DNA of 39,952 nucleotides from an uncultured Pedosphaera sp. (lineage in GTDB: Bacteria > Verrucomicrobiota > Verrucomicrobiia > Limisphaerales > Pedosphaeraceae). Below, one piece after another: positions 26,554 through 35,969 of this stretch. How positions within the stretch are numbered: the first letter of the stretch is position 1; every line of letters begins with the position of its first letter. A model generated the notes under the pieces. That model made no database searches. It was not told the origin of the DNA and saw only the letters and a list, made by a program, of their open reading frames with translations. The translations under genes were made by a program, and so were the position numbers. Location: positions 1 through 39,952 of the forward strand of contig CAIXFN010000036.1 in assembly GCA_903918755.1 (NCBI GenBank). The letters run 5' to 3'.

Positions 26554-27411
26554 ATGGCCGACCCCATCAACGCGGTGCAGAACGCTGCCGAACATGTGAC
26601 CTCCCGGATTGAGCACGTGAAGGATCAACTCATCAAATTTGCCTCCGATTACGGGATGCAAGTCATTGGCGGCATCATCATCCTCATTATTGGGTTCTTT
26701 GTTTCCCGCTGGGTCGGGAAGGTTTTGCAAGGCTGGCTGGACCGGCAGGAGCTGGAGCCACCGGTCAAAACCCTGTTTGTCCGACTGGCACGATTGATCG
26801 TCATGATCTTCACGCTGGTGATGGTGCTCGACCGGTTTGGCGTCCCCATTGCCGCGCTGGTCACCAGCATCGGCGTGGCCGGCGTCGGCATCAGCCTGGC
26901 GTTGCAAGGCGTGCTGGGCAACCTGGTGGCGGGCCTCACTATTATCTTCACGAAGCCGTTCCGCGTGGGTGAATACGTGGAATTGGCCGGCGTGAACGGC
27001 CAGGTGACCGCGATTGACCTTTTTTCCACCAAGCTGGCCCATGCCGACCTTTCGCGGGTGGTCATTCCCAATCGCAAGATCATCGGCGAAATCCTGCATA
27101 ATTACGGCGCCATCCGGCAACTGGACCTTTCCGTGGGCGTGGGTTACCGCACCAAACCGGCCGAAGCCCTGGCGGTGGTCAACGAGATCCTGGCCCGCAA
27201 TCCCCGCGTGCTTAAGAAACCCGCCCCCGTGGTGGGCATCGCCAGTCTAGGCGATTCTTCCATCGTCATCGCCATCAAACCCTGGACCTCGCTGGCGGAT
27301 TTTGGTCCCGTGGGGGCGGAAATTTATCAGGCCGTCCTCGACGAGTTTAACGCGAAGAAAATTGAAATTCCCTTCCCGCAGCGGGAAGTGCGGATGCTGC
27401 ACCAGGGTTGA
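26554..27411 (+). CDS. mscS: Small-conductance mechanosensitive channel, MscS family
   Basis: A 285-residue inner-membrane channel of the MscS family, which opens under membrane tension to release solutes on hypo-osmotic shock. Three transmembrane helices lie about residues 33-55, 80-100 and 108-135. The pore helix TM3 has the Gly/Ala pattern VTSIGVAGVGISLALQG followed by VLGNLVAGL. The cytoplasmic beta domain follows, with FTKPFRVGEYVELAGVNGQV, VVIPNRKIIGEILHNYG and the C-terminal alpha/beta domain ending IEIPFPQREVRML. Length equals Escherichia coli MscS (286). ATG at 26554 without a clear ribosome binding site. The downstream uracil-DNA glycosylase is convergent, 2 bases away. Confidence 0.95.
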   Translation: MADPINAVQNAAEHVTSRIEHVKDQLIKFASDYGMQVIGGIIILIIGFFVSRWVGKVLQGWLDRQELEPPVKTLFVRLARLIVMIFTLVMVLDRFGVPIAALVTSIGVAGVGISLALQGVLGNLVAGLTIIFTKPFRVGEYVELAGVNGQVTAIDLFSTKLAHADLSRVVIPNRKIIGEILHNYGAIRQLDLSVGVGYRTKPAEALAVVNEILARNPRVLKKPAPVVGIASLGDSSIVIAIKPWTSLADFGPVGAEIYQAVLDEFNAKKIEIPFPQREVRMLHQG

Positions 27412-27413
27412 GT

Positions 27414-28055
27414 CTAAGGGCGGAGCAATTCCCGGAAGGCCGGGTGCGCCCGCACGAGGCCCAGCGCCTTTTTGAGCAAGGTCTTTCCCGGCTCCATCCG
27501 GTGCCAGGGCGAGGCCCCGGATGGATGGGGCAGGGGCACCAGGTCAAAGGTTTGCCCGGCCAGGGTGGCTGTCAATTGCCGGCCGATCAGCAGATCCAAT
27601 TTTTCCGGGGGCAGAAACTGCTGGATGGCCAGCTTGCCCACCGGGATGACGAGGGCCGGTCGCAGGAGTTCGATTTCCCTTCGCAGCCACGCGGAACAGT
27701 TCTGGATTTCCGCCGGGTCGGGCACACGGTCCCCGCCCGTCGGCTTCTTTCCGGGGAAGCAACGGCACACCGCGGCCATATAGATCCGGGCGCGGAAGGT
27801 GGCCTCATCCATCCCCGCCGACTCCTGAAACCAGCGGAACAGCGTCTTCCCCGCGGTCCAGGCAAACGGGCGGCCCAGCACCGGCTCCTTGTCGCCCGGA
27901 GCCTGGCCCACCAGCATGACCCGGCTGACCACCGGCCCGCCGCTGACCACCGGTTTCAGCATGTTGGGGCATTGCCGGCAGTCCAGCAGTTGGCGGACAT
28001 GCTCGTTCAGGTGGCGGGCGACTGTTTTGGAACCGGGGTTCATTTTATTGGGCAA
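27414..28055 (-). CDS. Uracil-DNA glycosylase superfamily protein (family 4-like)
   Basis: 213 residues of a UDG-superfamily fold, removing uracil (or related damaged bases) from DNA in base-excision repair. Motif A is VGQAPGDKE (residues 49-57) and motif B is LPHPSGASPWHR near residue 180. Cysteines at 26 and 29 (CRQC), with later cysteines in AAVCRCFPG and QNCSAWL, fit the iron-sulfur cluster ligands of family 4/5-like enzymes, although the exact spacing needs alignment. The ATG at 28055 gives a short normal N-terminus; an internal ATG at residue 5 is equally possible. It is divergent from slyX with 27 bases between. Substrate specificity is inferred from family only. Confidence 0.85.
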   Translation of the reverse strand: MPNKMNPGSKTVARHLNEHVRQLLDCRQCPNMLKPVVSGGPVVSRVMLVGQAPGDKEPVLGRPFAWTAGKTLFRWFQESAGMDEATFRARIYMAAVCRCFPGKKPTGGDRVPDPAEIQNCSAWLRREIELLRPALVIPVGKLAIQQFLPPEKLDLLIGRQLTATLAGQTFDLVPLPHPSGASPWHRMEPGKTLLKKALGLVRAHPAFRELLRP

Positions 28056-28082
28056 GGGAGGGGTGGCGGCTTAAACTATGGC

Positions 28083-28295
28083 ATGGACAATGAAACCGCC
28101 GCGCGGTTGGAAAAGCTGGAATCACACCTGGCCCACCTGGAACATCTGGTGGATCAATTGAACCAGGTGGTGACGGACCAGTCCCGGCAATTTGCGCGGC
28201 TGCAAACACAACAACAGCGGCTCTCCGCCACGCTCGAGACCATCGAATTGGAACGGGTCAAAGCCACGAACTCGAAGCCGCCGCACTATCAATAA
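28083..28295 (+). CDS. slyX: SlyX family protein
   Basis: 70 residues. Almost the whole protein is one predicted coiled coil with heptad leucines (LEKLESHLAHLEHLVDQLNQ), followed by a short tail ending in KPPHYQ. The length, the coiled coil and the near-terminal PPHY are the hallmarks of SlyX, a small conserved protein of unknown function. A frame open further upstream to 27408 is antisense to the glycosylase gene; the ATG at 28083 is the real start. It converges on recN with an 11-base gap. Confidence 0.85.
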   Translation: MDNETAARLEKLESHLAHLEHLVDQLNQVVTDQSRQFARLQTQQQRLSATLETIELERVKATNSKPPHYQ

Positions 28296-28306
28296 GGGAC
28301 GCCGGG

Positions 28307-29989
28307 TCATGCCAGCAATTCTTCGGCATGTTTCCGGGCGGCCTCCGACTGGCCGCCCAGCATCCGCGCCAGTTCGGTGACGCGCTCGGCCTTGCCTAGG
28401 CTGGAAATCTCGGAGGTCGTGCGCCCTTCGCGGGTCTGCTTGGTCACTACATAGTGCGTCGTGGCTGCGGCGGCCACCGGGGCTAGGTGGGTGATGCACA
28501 ACACCTGGTGTTGCGTGGCGATCGAGCGCATTTTTCCGCCCACCGCGGCGGCTGTCTCCCCGCCCACGTTCGCATCCACCTCGTCGAAGACCAGCACCGG
28601 CACTTCATCCACCTGGGCCAGCGCGGTTTTCAGCGCGAGCATCACCCGCGCCATTTCGCCCGAAGACGCGATGGCTCGCAACGGCCGCGCGGGCTCCCCG
28701 GGATTGGGGGCAAATTGAAATTCGATGGTGTCCAGACCGGACGAACCAACCGCCGCGCCGGTTCCAGTTAGCGCCTCGCGGGCGGTGGTGGTCACCGTGA
28801 CGTCGAAATGGCTTTGCGCAAAGCCCAAGTCCTTGAGTTGCCGGGCGACCGATTTGGCGAGTTGCGGCACCAGCTTGCGCCGTTGGGCGGACAATTCCTG
28901 GCCGGTGGTCCACAATTCCGCCGTCACCTTCTTTAGTTCTTCATTGATCCGCGCCAATTCGCCATCGCGCTGCTCCAATTGCTGGAGTTTGGCCGCGGCC
29001 TCTTCGCCAAAGGCGATCACTTCCGCCAATGTCGCGCCATATTTGCGCTTGAGGGTGTGCAGGAGGTTGAGCCGTTCCTCGAGTTCCTGCAATCGGGCGG
29101 GATCGATGTCCACTTTGTCGGCGTAGTTGGACAACTCGGTTTGCAATTCCTGCCAACCCGCCATCGCCGCGGCGTGTTGTCTGGCCAATTCGGCGGCGCC
29201 CGCATCGATGCGCTGGAGATCGTGCAGCGTCCGCCCCAGCAAGCCGGCCTGGGTTAGGAGGGAGGATTCATCCCCATCCAGCAGCGCGAGGGCCGCCTGG
29301 CTTAATTCCAGGAGTCGCGCCGCGTTGCTCGCCCGGGCGTACTCCTGCTGCACCTGCTCTTCTTCCCCGGGTTGTAGTCGCGCCGCGGTGATTTCGTTGA
29401 CTTGAAAGCGCAGGAGATCGAGTTGCTGGGCATACGTGCGCTCATCCACCACCAGGGCGGCCTTTTCGGCTTCGAGGGCGCTCCGGCGGCGGAGCAGGGT
29501 GGCAAAGGCCTCGCGGCGGGGGGCGAGGTTGCCGAAAGCATCCAAAATGGTCAGTTGCTTGGCCGCATGCAGCAGGGATTGGTGATCGTGCGGTCCGTGC
29601 ATGTCCACCAGCCATTCGCCAATCGCCGCCAGCGCGGTCAAGGTGGTGGGCGAACCGTTGATAAATTGCCGGTTGGTGCCCGCCGCGGTGAAGGCGCGCT
29701 TGAGGACCAATTGGTGGTCTTCGCAGGGTTCCAGTCCGTTTTCCTCCAGCCAGGGCGCGAGCGCTCCCCGCAACTTGCGGATGTCGAAGACCGCCTCCAC
29801 GGAGCAGGCGTCGCTCCCGGTGCGGATGAGGGTGCGGTCCGCCCGTTCCCCGAGCACCAGGTTTAGTGCGCCAATGATGATCGACTTGCCCGCGCCGGTT
29901 TCCCCGGTGATCGCGTTGTAGCCCGGCTGCAGTTCCAGCGTCAGGTCCGTCACCAGCGCCAGATTTTTGATCCGTAAGGTGGTCAGCAT
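28307..29989 (-). CDS. recN: DNA repair protein RecN
   Basis: About 560 residues from the ATG at 29989 (MLTTLRIKNLALV), the standard RecN N-terminus. The frame is open to 30058, but the extra 23 residues have no counterpart and would run into the divergent MBL gene. RecN is an SMC-like cytoplasmic ATPase acting in double-strand break repair. Visible: Walker A GETGAGKSIIIGAL (from residue 29); a long helical coiled-coil middle (about 150-390) with many Leu/Glu/Gln; the ABC signature region IASSGEMARVMLALK; Walker B VLVFDEVDANVGGETA; and C-terminal CITHLAPVAAAA with the switch histidine. Length equals the family norm. Divergent from the MBL hydrolase with 62 bases between, which likely holds both promoters. 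Confidence 0.97.
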   Translation of the reverse strand: MLTTLRIKNLALVTDLTLELQPGYNAITGETGAGKSIIIGALNLVLGERADRTLIRTGSDACSVEAVFDIRKLRGALAPWLEENGLEPCEDHQLVLKRAFTAAGTNRQFINGSPTTLTALAAIGEWLVDMHGPHDHQSLLHAAKQLTILDAFGNLAPRREAFATLLRRRSALEAEKAALVVDERTYAQQLDLLRFQVNEITAARLQPGEEEQVQQEYARASNAARLLELSQAALALLDGDESSLLTQAGLLGRTLHDLQRIDAGAAELARQHAAAMAGWQELQTELSNYADKVDIDPARLQELEERLNLLHTLKRKYGATLAEVIAFGEEAAAKLQQLEQRDGELARINEELKKVTAELWTTGQELSAQRRKLVPQLAKSVARQLKDLGFAQSHFDVTVTTTAREALTGTGAAVGSSGLDTIEFQFAPNPGEPARPLRAIASSGEMARVMLALKTALAQVDEVPVLVFDEVDANVGGETAAAVGGKMRSIATQHQVLCITHLAPVAAAATTHYVVTKQTREGRTTSEISSLGKAERVTELARMLGGQSEAARKHAEELLA

Positions 29990-30051
29990 TTTAGGTTCGC
30001 TCCGCGCCAATTTGACCATTAAGCTGCCGTTCGGCAAAAGAAAACTTTGCA

Positions 30052-30837
30052 ATGGCATTTGAATTTACATTTCTCGGTTCCGGCACCTCGCAGGGCGTGC
30101 CGATGATCGGCTGCGACTATCCGCTCGCCTTTCTGGCCAACCCCAAAAACCATCGCACGCGCCCTTCGATTTACGTGGCCACAGGAGAGGTCCGCTTCAA
30201 TGTCGACACCTCCCCCGAGTTCCGCCTGCAGATGCTCCGGGAAAACATCCGCTGGCTGGACGCAGTGATTTTTACCCATCCCCACGCGGACCACATCATG
30301 GGCCTGGATGATTGCCGCCGTTTTTGCGATTTGCGCGGGGGGCGCCTGCCGATTTACGCGAATGCGGAGACCATGGCCGCGCTGGAGCGGGTCTTCGTTT
30401 ACGCCTTTCATGCCGGCCCCTGGCCCAAGGGTTACTTTGCCCCGGAACCGCATGTGATCACGGGCTCGTTCCGGCTCGGCGATCTGGAGATCATCCCCCT
30501 GGAACTGCCGCATGGGCGCATCACTACGCTGGGTTATTTGTTCATTCAGGACGGCCGCAAACGCCTGGCGTACCTGAGCGATTGCAAGGAAGTCCCCCCC
30601 GGAGTAGTCCGCCAGGTGCAAGGTGTGGAAGTGGTTGTTCTCGACGCTCTCCGTTATCAGCCTCACCCCACGCATATGTGTCTGGACGAGGCGTTGACCG
30701 CCGCCCGGCGGATCGCCGCTGGCCGCACCTACCTGACGCATCTGACCCACGATTACGATCACGATGCCGCGCAAGCCGAATTACCTGCGGGGATCGAATT
30801 CGCTTACGACGGGTTGAAGGTGAGTTGCGGGGGGTGA
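30052..30837 (+). CDS. MBL-fold metallo-hydrolase, PhnP-like
   Basis: 261 residues of the metallo-beta-lactamase fold. It begins [19 protein letters not shown], the usual start of the PhnP/YycJ-like branch. The metal-binding motif is [13 protein letters not shown] (H76, H78, D80, H81 visible), with DTSPEFRLQ ahead of it. Further ligands probably lie in ELPHG (residue ~160), YLSDCKEVP and [12 protein letters not shown]. Members cleave phosphodiesters such as ribosyl cyclic phosphates or act on nucleotides; the exact substrate here is unknown. ATG start at 30052. The following 290 bases hold a hairpin-rich repeat (next entry) and no gene. Confidence 0.92.
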   Translation: MAFEFTFLGSGTSQGVPMIGCDYPLAFLANPKNHRTRPSIYVATGEVRFNVDTSPEFRLQMLRENIRWLDAVIFTHPHADHIMGLDDCRRFCDLRGGRLPIYANAETMAALERVFVYAFHAGPWPKGYFAPEPHVITGSFRLGDLEIIPLELPHGRITTLGYLFIQDGRKRLAYLSDCKEVPPGVVRQVQGVEVVVLDALRYQPHPTHMCLDEALTAARRIAAGRTYLTHLTHDYDHDAAQAELPAGIEFAYDGLKVSCGG

Positions 30838-30914
30838 ATTTTTCGCGGCAAGACTTCTGAGCCAAGGGAGCTTCCTGTGGCTGCGCCAAAATCGGACGCA
30901 AATATCCCCGCCCC

Positions 30915-31027
30915 CTCCCCAACACCAAAGGTGTTGTGCCAGCTAGCCCAAGGTTGGCGCGAGGCACGAGCGCCTACCTTGGGTACCCATAAATAAATTT
31001 CCCCAACCCCGAAGGAGGTTGTGGCCA
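30915..31027. repeat. Hairpin-rich dispersed-repeat-like element (REP/BIME type)
   Basis: Three hairpins in about 110 bases. First, CAACACC (30920-30926)-AAA-GGTGTTG (30930-30936), a perfect 7-bp stem. Second, CCCAAGGT-T-GGCGC (30947-30960), 9-base loop, GCGCC-T-ACCTTGGG (30970-30983): 8+5 bp around one T/T mismatch. Third, CAACC (31004-31008)/GGTTG (31017-31021). The outer two share a CCCCAAC...GTTGTG core, so the element is flanked by related palindromes. This matches the look of intergenic REP-type elements mobilised by RAYT transposases, and similar sequences recur in verrucomicrobial genomes to my memory. It may also terminate transcription of the MBL gene. No transposase is beside it. 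Confidence 0.6.
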
Positions 31028-31127
31028 ATTTTTCTCAGTGCCGAAATTAATTATTCCAATGTCGTCGGCGATGTCCTGAATCGGGGCGAACCGCCAACCG
31101 CCGACCCGGCACCCCGTCGCTTCCCCG

Positions 31128-31949
31128 TCAGGGATGGGTCTTCGGCGCGACCCATCCTTTGTGCCAGTTAAAATTCCAAAGATTGTCCAACCGGACGACC
31201 TCGGCATGGTTGTCGGCAAAGACCATGTTAATCATCCCGGGCAGCACCTGGCCGCGAACATAGCGTAGCGCCCTGGGCGCGGTAGCGGCGGACCGGTTGC
31301 TGTGCCGGTCAATCAGGCTCAGGCCCATGCCATGCTGGCAACCACTCCGATTGCCGAAATAGCCGTTGTACAGGTCGGCGGGATTCAGGGTGTTATCGCT
31401 TTCCAGCGGGAAAATATAATACCAAATGGAATCCAGAAACATCGGGGTATTGGATGGCAAATTCAGGTCCGCCTCCCGTTTGAAGAAAAACGTGGTGAAT
31501 CCATCCACCGGGGTGTGCTCCACCGAGAGCCAGCCGTTGATGGCATAGCTTCCGGCATTGTAAGCCGGGTTGGGCGTCGAACCGACAAAGGTTTGGTCGG
31601 CCGTGCCCCAGCCCCCGTCCCGAACTAACTTCGGCACGTGAGTTGACGGGCACACCTGGACCTGGGGATTCCCGCTTTGGATGGAGGAATCGATGCTGCC
31701 CTCATCGGCGGTGGCCAGGACCAAGGTCCCGGAGTGGTCATCAATGTAGAGGCGTCGCGCGAGCGCCGTTTGGCGCAAATTGTTCAGGCAGGCAATCCGC
31801 TGCCCTTTTAGTTTTGCCTTGCTCAGGACCGGCAACAACATGGCGGCAAGAATGGCAATGATGGCGATTACCACCAGCAATTCAATCAGGGTGAACGCAG
31901 TGGGGGTGCGTTTCCTTGCGGTTTGTGGGCGTAGCCGCTCGGGAGTCAT
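31128..31949 (-). CDS. Prepilin-type (type II secretion pseudopilin-like) secreted protein
   Basis: About 273 residues from the ATG at 31949 (MTPERLRPQ...); the frame is open to 32009, overlapping the GH43 stop, but the ATG at 31949 gives the shorter basic leader usual for prepilins. The class III signal is [20 protein letters not shown]: cleavage is expected before F19, with the conserved glutamate at +5 (E23) and a hydrophobic helix reaching about residue 44. The rest is a large globular domain with a C-terminal [15 protein letters not shown] motif (the 'aD.H' ending common in PVC pseudopilin-like proteins) and [12 protein letters not shown]. Such genes are hugely expanded in Verrucomicrobiota and often follow glycosidase genes, as here. 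Role probably surface attachment or secretion; unproven. Confidence 0.9.
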   Translation of the reverse strand: MTPERLRPQTARKRTPTAFTLIELLVVIAIIAILAAMLLPVLSKAKLKGQRIACLNNLRQTALARRLYIDDHSGTLVLATADEGSIDSSIQSGNPQVQVCPSTHVPKLVRDGGWGTADQTFVGSTPNPAYNAGSYAINGWLSVEHTPVDGFTTFFFKREADLNLPSNTPMFLDSIWYYIFPLESDNTLNPADLYNGYFGNRSGCQHGMGLSLIDRHSNRSAATAPRALRYVRGQVLPGMINMVFADNHAEVVRLDNLWNFNWHKGWVAPKTHP

Positions 31950-32005
31950 CAATCGACGATGCCCTAAACAACTGAGATTACAAGGATTTTTGGCTGCTAC
32001 TTCCT

Positions 32006-33658
32006 TCAAATCGCCGCAGCGGCAAAAGGATCTGCGCGGTAGCCACGCTCCTGGTATTCAAAAAAGGCAAAGTCGGCCGGCCGTGCGGTGCCCGCGGTGT
32101 CCTGACAGGCCATCCCGACAAACGCTCCGGTGAAGTTCGGTTGACCGGGCACCGTGGCTTCGTCGGACAGGATGCTCGCGTCAAATTGTTGCGGCAGCCA
32201 TTGCCACTTGCCATCCCCCCCTTCCAACCGGTAGGCAAAGTGCAGCCGTTCGAAATCGACTTCGACGCGCAAATAGACCGGTTTACCCGCGGGAATGGCC
32301 ACCGGCGGCGTGAAGGAATCGGATTGCGGGGAGTCGGGCGTGCAGGTCATGACGCGGAGGTGTTTACCCAGCGTCTCGTCGTGGGAGACATAAAGGTAAT
32401 GAAACTTGGCGCTGTTGTAATAACAGGTGAGTCCGGCGCTCTGCTGAAAATGCTCCGGTTCAAACTCCACCACCGTGCAGGCCGAAAAACAATGCGCCTG
32501 CTGCCGCCGCGCCACCAGTGCCTGCCGGAACTGGCTGCCGATCGTTTCCCGGCCAAGGAGGCGTAGGAATCCCGGCCGCGCCGTGAGGCTGAAGATCTCG
32601 TCGGGCCAGGGCGTCCGCAGCCATTGGAAGGCCAGGGGCAATTGCGGCGAGTTGAATTCCTCGCGGATGGGGGCTGGCGGGAAAGGGTGTGGGGGCAGTA
32701 ACGGGGCCGGTGATTCGGTCGTCGGCAGGCCTTGTCCGTCCATGGTCCGGAGCCAGCCATCCGCGCCCCAAACCATTTTTTGCAGGGCGGTTTCCCGGCC
32801 GAGCGTGCAGCGACCGCGATTGCGCAACGGCCGGCCGCAGAGATACACCATGTAGGTTTCCCCATCCGGCGTTTCGACCAGATCGGCATGGCCGGCGCGT
32901 TGCAGCTCGACATCCGGTCGGTTCCGCGCGCTCAGGATGGTGGTGTCCGGATGTAATTCGTACGGACCGGTCAGATTCCGTGAGCGGGCCATGGTCACGG
33001 CATGCCCCCAGCCGGTGCCGCCTTCAGCGGTGAGCAGGTAATACCAGCCGTCGCGTTTGTACAGATGCGCGCCCTCGGTGAATCCCAGGGGCGTGCCCCG
33101 AAAAATATTCCGCCGTTCGCCGATCAACCGCTTTTCGGACACCGAATACTCCTGCAAAACGATTCCGGCGAAACGATTGTTCCCGGGCCGATGGTCCCAC
33201 AACTGGTTCAGGAGATATTTCCGCCCATCGTCATCGTGAAACAATGACGGGTCGAAACCGCTGCTATTGAGTGGAATCGGATCCGACCATTCCCCATCGA
33301 TGCGCGGACTGGTCACGAGATAATTGTGGAAGTCACGCAAGGAAGCCCCGCTGGCGCCCCCCACCGTGGTGCGACCGTAGCGTTTCACGTCCGTGTAAAT
33401 CAGCCAGAACAATCCGTCCGCGCAGGTGAGGCACGGCGCCCACACGCCGCACGAGTCGGGATCGCCCAGCATGTTCAGCTGCGCCGGGCGGTTCAGCGGC
33501 CGGGTGAGCAACCGCCAATGAACCAAATCCCGGGAATGATGGATCTGCACGCCGGGGTACCACTCGAAGGTGGAGATCGCAATGTAGTAATCGTCACCGA
33601 CCCGCACAATGGACGGGTCAGGGTTGAAGCCGGGAAGGATGGGATTGTGGATGGTCAT
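32006..33658 (-). CDS. Glycoside hydrolase family 43 beta-xylosidase/arabinofuranosidase
   Basis: 550 residues from the ATG at 33658, whose ATGA overlaps the transporter stop; sequence further upstream in the frame is antisense to nothing real and is omitted. The N-terminal five-bladed propeller starts [19 protein letters not shown] with the general-base aspartate in NPDPS (D14). SCGVWAPCL lies in the middle, and [21 protein letters not shown] carries the likely general-acid glutamate. The second half (from about residue 340, [18 protein letters not shown]) is a concanavalin-like beta-sandwich as in GH43 beta-xylosidases. No signal peptide, so a cytoplasmic enzyme that cleaves imported xylo- or arabino-oligosaccharides. 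The preceding sugar symporter gene supports this. Xylosidase versus arabinofuranosidase is not resolved. Confidence 0.93.
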   Translation of the reverse strand: MTIHNPILPGFNPDPSIVRVGDDYYIAISTFEWYPGVQIHHSRDLVHWRLLTRPLNRPAQLNMLGDPDSCGVWAPCLTCADGLFWLIYTDVKRYGRTTVGGASGASLRDFHNYLVTSPRIDGEWSDPIPLNSSGFDPSLFHDDDGRKYLLNQLWDHRPGNNRFAGIVLQEYSVSEKRLIGERRNIFRGTPLGFTEGAHLYKRDGWYYLLTAEGGTGWGHAVTMARSRNLTGPYELHPDTTILSARNRPDVELQRAGHADLVETPDGETYMVYLCGRPLRNRGRCTLGRETALQKMVWGADGWLRTMDGQGLPTTESPAPLLPPHPFPPAPIREEFNSPQLPLAFQWLRTPWPDEIFSLTARPGFLRLLGRETIGSQFRQALVARRQQAHCFSACTVVEFEPEHFQQSAGLTCYYNSAKFHYLYVSHDETLGKHLRVMTCTPDSPQSDSFTPPVAIPAGKPVYLRVEVDFERLHFAYRLEGGDGKWQWLPQQFDASILSDEATVPGQPNFTGAFVGMACQDTAGTARPADFAFFEYQERGYRADPFAAAAI

Positions 33659-35100
33659 GAGGTTGCGGTGGCTGGAGTGGCGGCGGCGCGGCGGGCGGCC
33701 AGGTCGGTTTCGATCCGGTTCACCTGCGGCTGGCTCAGCGGGTAAATCCACAAGGCCGCAGCCTTCAGCAGGGCGAACCCCGCCGGGAAGAGCGAAAAGG
33801 TGAGGGTGATGCCGAGAATGGAGGCAGCGGATTGCGCCACATTCGGGAGATAGCCGTATTCCTTGAGCACCCAGGGCAGGAGCAGTCCGGCCAGGGCCGT
33901 GCCGGTTTTGATGGCGAACAGGGAAGCCGAATAAACGAGTCCGGTGGAGCGACGGCCAAATTTCCACTCGCCGTAGTCGGCCACGTCCGCATACATGGCC
34001 CAGACTAGCGCGGAAGCGGGGCCCATGCAAAAGCAGCCCAAGGCCTGGATGGCCAGTTGCAGCGCGAACGCATGCTTCGGAAAGAAGTAAAACGACGCCC
34101 AGCAGATCGCCGTGACGGTCGTGAGTGCGTACGAGAGAATCCGCTTGTCCGCCACCCGGGCGAATAGACTCAGGCAGTACGAGCCAAGCATCTGGCACGC
34201 CATGCCGAGGGAGACAAAAACCGTGAAGCGGTCAAATTGGCCGAACAGAACCGGCTGATTGTCGTAGCCCGCCACGTATTTGAAATAATAGATCGCGCTG
34301 CCATTACGCAGCCCGATGAAAGTGAGCGAAAAGATCGCGGACAGCAGCACCATGATCCAGGGGAAGTTGCCCAGCAGTTCCTTGATTTCGCCCCACGCGT
34401 GGTTCTTCTGCCCGGGCGGGACCGTGACGCGTTCCCGGGTGGTCGCAAAACAAATCAGGAACATCACCGCGGAAAGCACCGCGAAAATCAACATCGTGAG
34501 TTGGAAGCCCCGCAGTTCGTTGATGACCTTCCCCGCCGCGTTGGCCCCGCCGCCCAGCCATTTCACGAGGGGACGCACGAAAAGCGACACCAGCAGGCCG
34601 CCGCCGAAAGCCCCGACAAAACGGTAGCTGGAGGCCAGGGTCCGGATCCGCGGCGAAGGACTGATGACCCCGAGCATTGAGGAATACGGCACATTGATGA
34701 ACGAGTACGCCAGCATCATGAACGCGTACGTGATATAGGCGTACACCAGCTTGCCCGCGTTGCCGAGATCCGGGCTGGCGAACAGCAGGTAGCCGCCGAG
34801 CCCGTAGGGCAGGGCAAACCACAGCAGGTAGGGACGGAACTTGCCCCAGCGCGTCTGCGTGCGATCCGCCAGGAGGCCGATCAGGGGATCCGCGGCGGCA
34901 TCGAACAACCGGACCATAAGAAACATGGTGCCAATCGCCGCCGGCGCCAGTCCCCACACATCAGTGTAAAAGTAGGTGAGAAAAATGCCGAAGGACTGGA
35001 AAAACAGGTTCGAAGCCGTGTCCCCGAGGGCGTAGCCGACGTATTCGGCGGTCTTGAGTTCCGTGGGGTTGGCGGCTGGTCCGGAGGGCACTTTATTCAA
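33655..35100 (-). CDS. GPH-family sugar:cation symporter (MFS)
   Basis: About 480 residues with around 12 transmembrane helices, of the glycoside-pentoside-hexuronide:cation symporter family. The start KTAEYVGYALGDTASNLFFQ, then FLTYFYTDVWGLAPAAIGTM and RLFDAAADPLIGLLADRTQT with GKFRPYLLW, are the family signature (the RFDAxxDPxxG loop). The start is uncertain. A TTG at 35100 or a GTG at 35091 gives a normal N-terminus, while an ATG at 35259 adds about 53 basic residues that look non-coding. Overlap of its stop with the GH43 start shows an import-and-hydrolyse pair for oligo-xylosides or similar sugars. The gene lies at the left edge of the AT-rich region, but its own codon use is like the rest of the chromosome. 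Confidence 0.92.
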   Translation of the reverse strand: MNKVPSGPAANPTELKTAEYVGYALGDTASNLFFQSFGIFLTYFYTDVWGLAPAAIGTMFLMVRLFDAAADPLIGLLADRTQTRWGKFRPYLLWFALPYGLGGYLLFASPDLGNAGKLVYAYITYAFMMLAYSFINVPYSSMLGVISPSPRIRTLASSYRFVGAFGGGLLVSLFVRPLVKWLGGGANAAGKVINELRGFQLTMLIFAVLSAVMFLICFATTRERVTVPPGQKNHAWGEIKELLGNFPWIMVLLSAIFSLTFIGLRNGSAIYYFKYVAGYDNQPVLFGQFDRFTVFVSLGMACQMLGSYCLSLFARVADKRILSYALTTVTAICWASFYFFPKHAFALQLAIQALGCFCMGPASALVWAMYADVADYGEWKFGRRSTGLVYSASLFAIKTGTALAGLLLPWVLKEYGYLPNVAQSAASILGITLTFSLFPAGFALLKAAALWIYPLSQPQVNRIETDLAARRAAATPATATS

Positions 35101-35259
35101 AGGCTTTGGTTTCGTGGTTCGGGTTGCTGTGCGGTAGATTATTGACCAAACTCGCCGGGGTGTGAAGTCCTGATTTACCGGCCGCCAGCGATGCAGGAGC
35201 GTTCCGAACGGTGAGGTGAAGTTTACGAATACGCCGGTCGGAGTTCTGGTCGAATTCAT

Positions 35260-35933
35260 CCGAGCTATTGAAATAAACCAGATTGTTCATGTCATTCAAA
35301 TGGATTTTTTCCCGGTGATGCATAAGCTTTCAAAAATGCTTTCCATTTTGCGGGGTGTTAATTATGCCTGGTTCATCATAAAACCAAGGTCAAGGAATCG
35401 AATTAGGAAATTTCGTTGCTCATTGGCAACGCGCACATGCCGAAGGCGGAATAGTTCTGCCAGGTCATCGAGAATCGAGTGCAGGAGGCCTGAAAGGAAC
35501 ACCACACCCTGTTACGAAGACCTTGATGTGCTAACCGGGCCAAGACCAAAGTTGAAGATTAATTGCATCAATGGTGCAATATTTTGTGAAGTCAATGCAG
35601 GCAAGCGAACCATAAATCAACCATCCTTTGGGATTCCCGCTGCTATCTACGCAAAGCATTGCGGCGCATAATGTTAGAAGCACAGCTCGGAGGTCAATCG
35701 GCAGAAAAACAAAACGTTCACAGCAATAACCACAAGGGTAAAACATTCCCCAAAAACCGTTCGCACCCACACTGCAGGCAAAATTCCAAAGAGTATCTAA
35801 AACCATCCGTTCGGCACAAAAATGCAACTTGAGAAGCGCCATAGACAACAGAAAAGTGAAAAAGCAAATCATCGACTCGAAAACCAAGGCAGCCCGCAAT
35901 CACAAGAACATATAAAAAGCGATAAAAATTAAT
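35260..35933. other. AT-rich non-coding stretch at the island's left edge
   Basis: About 670 bases without a gene I can support. Base composition changes here from GC-rich to AT-rich. Short open frames exist on both strands (35216-35671 plus, 35531-35899 minus) but show no family features, no consistent codon pattern and poor starts. A small inverted repeat, ATTGCA (35562-35567)/TGCAAT (35575-35580), is present. No tRNA or integrase was seen, so there is no obvious attachment site. The right end must carry the promoter of the large ATPase gene. Confidence 0.5.
35361..35387 (-). promoter_or_regulatory. Possible promoter of the transporter-GH43 operon
   Basis: On the minus strand TTGGTT (plus 35382-35387) and CATAAT (plus 35361-35366) are separated by 15 bases, in the upstream region of the sugar transporter, within a GGTTxxxxxxxxAACC inverted repeat. 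The match to a housekeeping promoter is partial and the spacing short, so this is a guess. Confidence 0.2.
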
Positions 35934-35969
35934 TTGCCGCTTGACACGCAAAACAACGCTGAAGTAGTC

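Noticed and set aside
27408-28082. Upstream part of the frame that contains slyX.
   Set aside because: Antisense to the uracil-DNA glycosylase gene; only the part from the ATG at 28083 reads as SlyX.
35101-35259. N-terminal extension of the sugar symporter to the ATG at 35259.
   Set aside because: The extra residues are basic and unlike the family; starts at 35100 or 35091 fit the usual N-terminus. Not fully excluded.
35216-35671. 151-codon plus-strand open frame in the AT-rich gap.
   Set aside because: It begins inside the transporter's upstream region, has no recognisable domain, and its composition (Arg/Cys/Asn clusters) looks non-coding.
35531-35899. 122-codon minus-strand hydrophobic open frame in the AT-rich gap.
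   Set aside because: Cys/Phe/Leu-rich sequence of the sort produced by reading AT-rich non-coding DNA; no family features and no neighbour supporting it.
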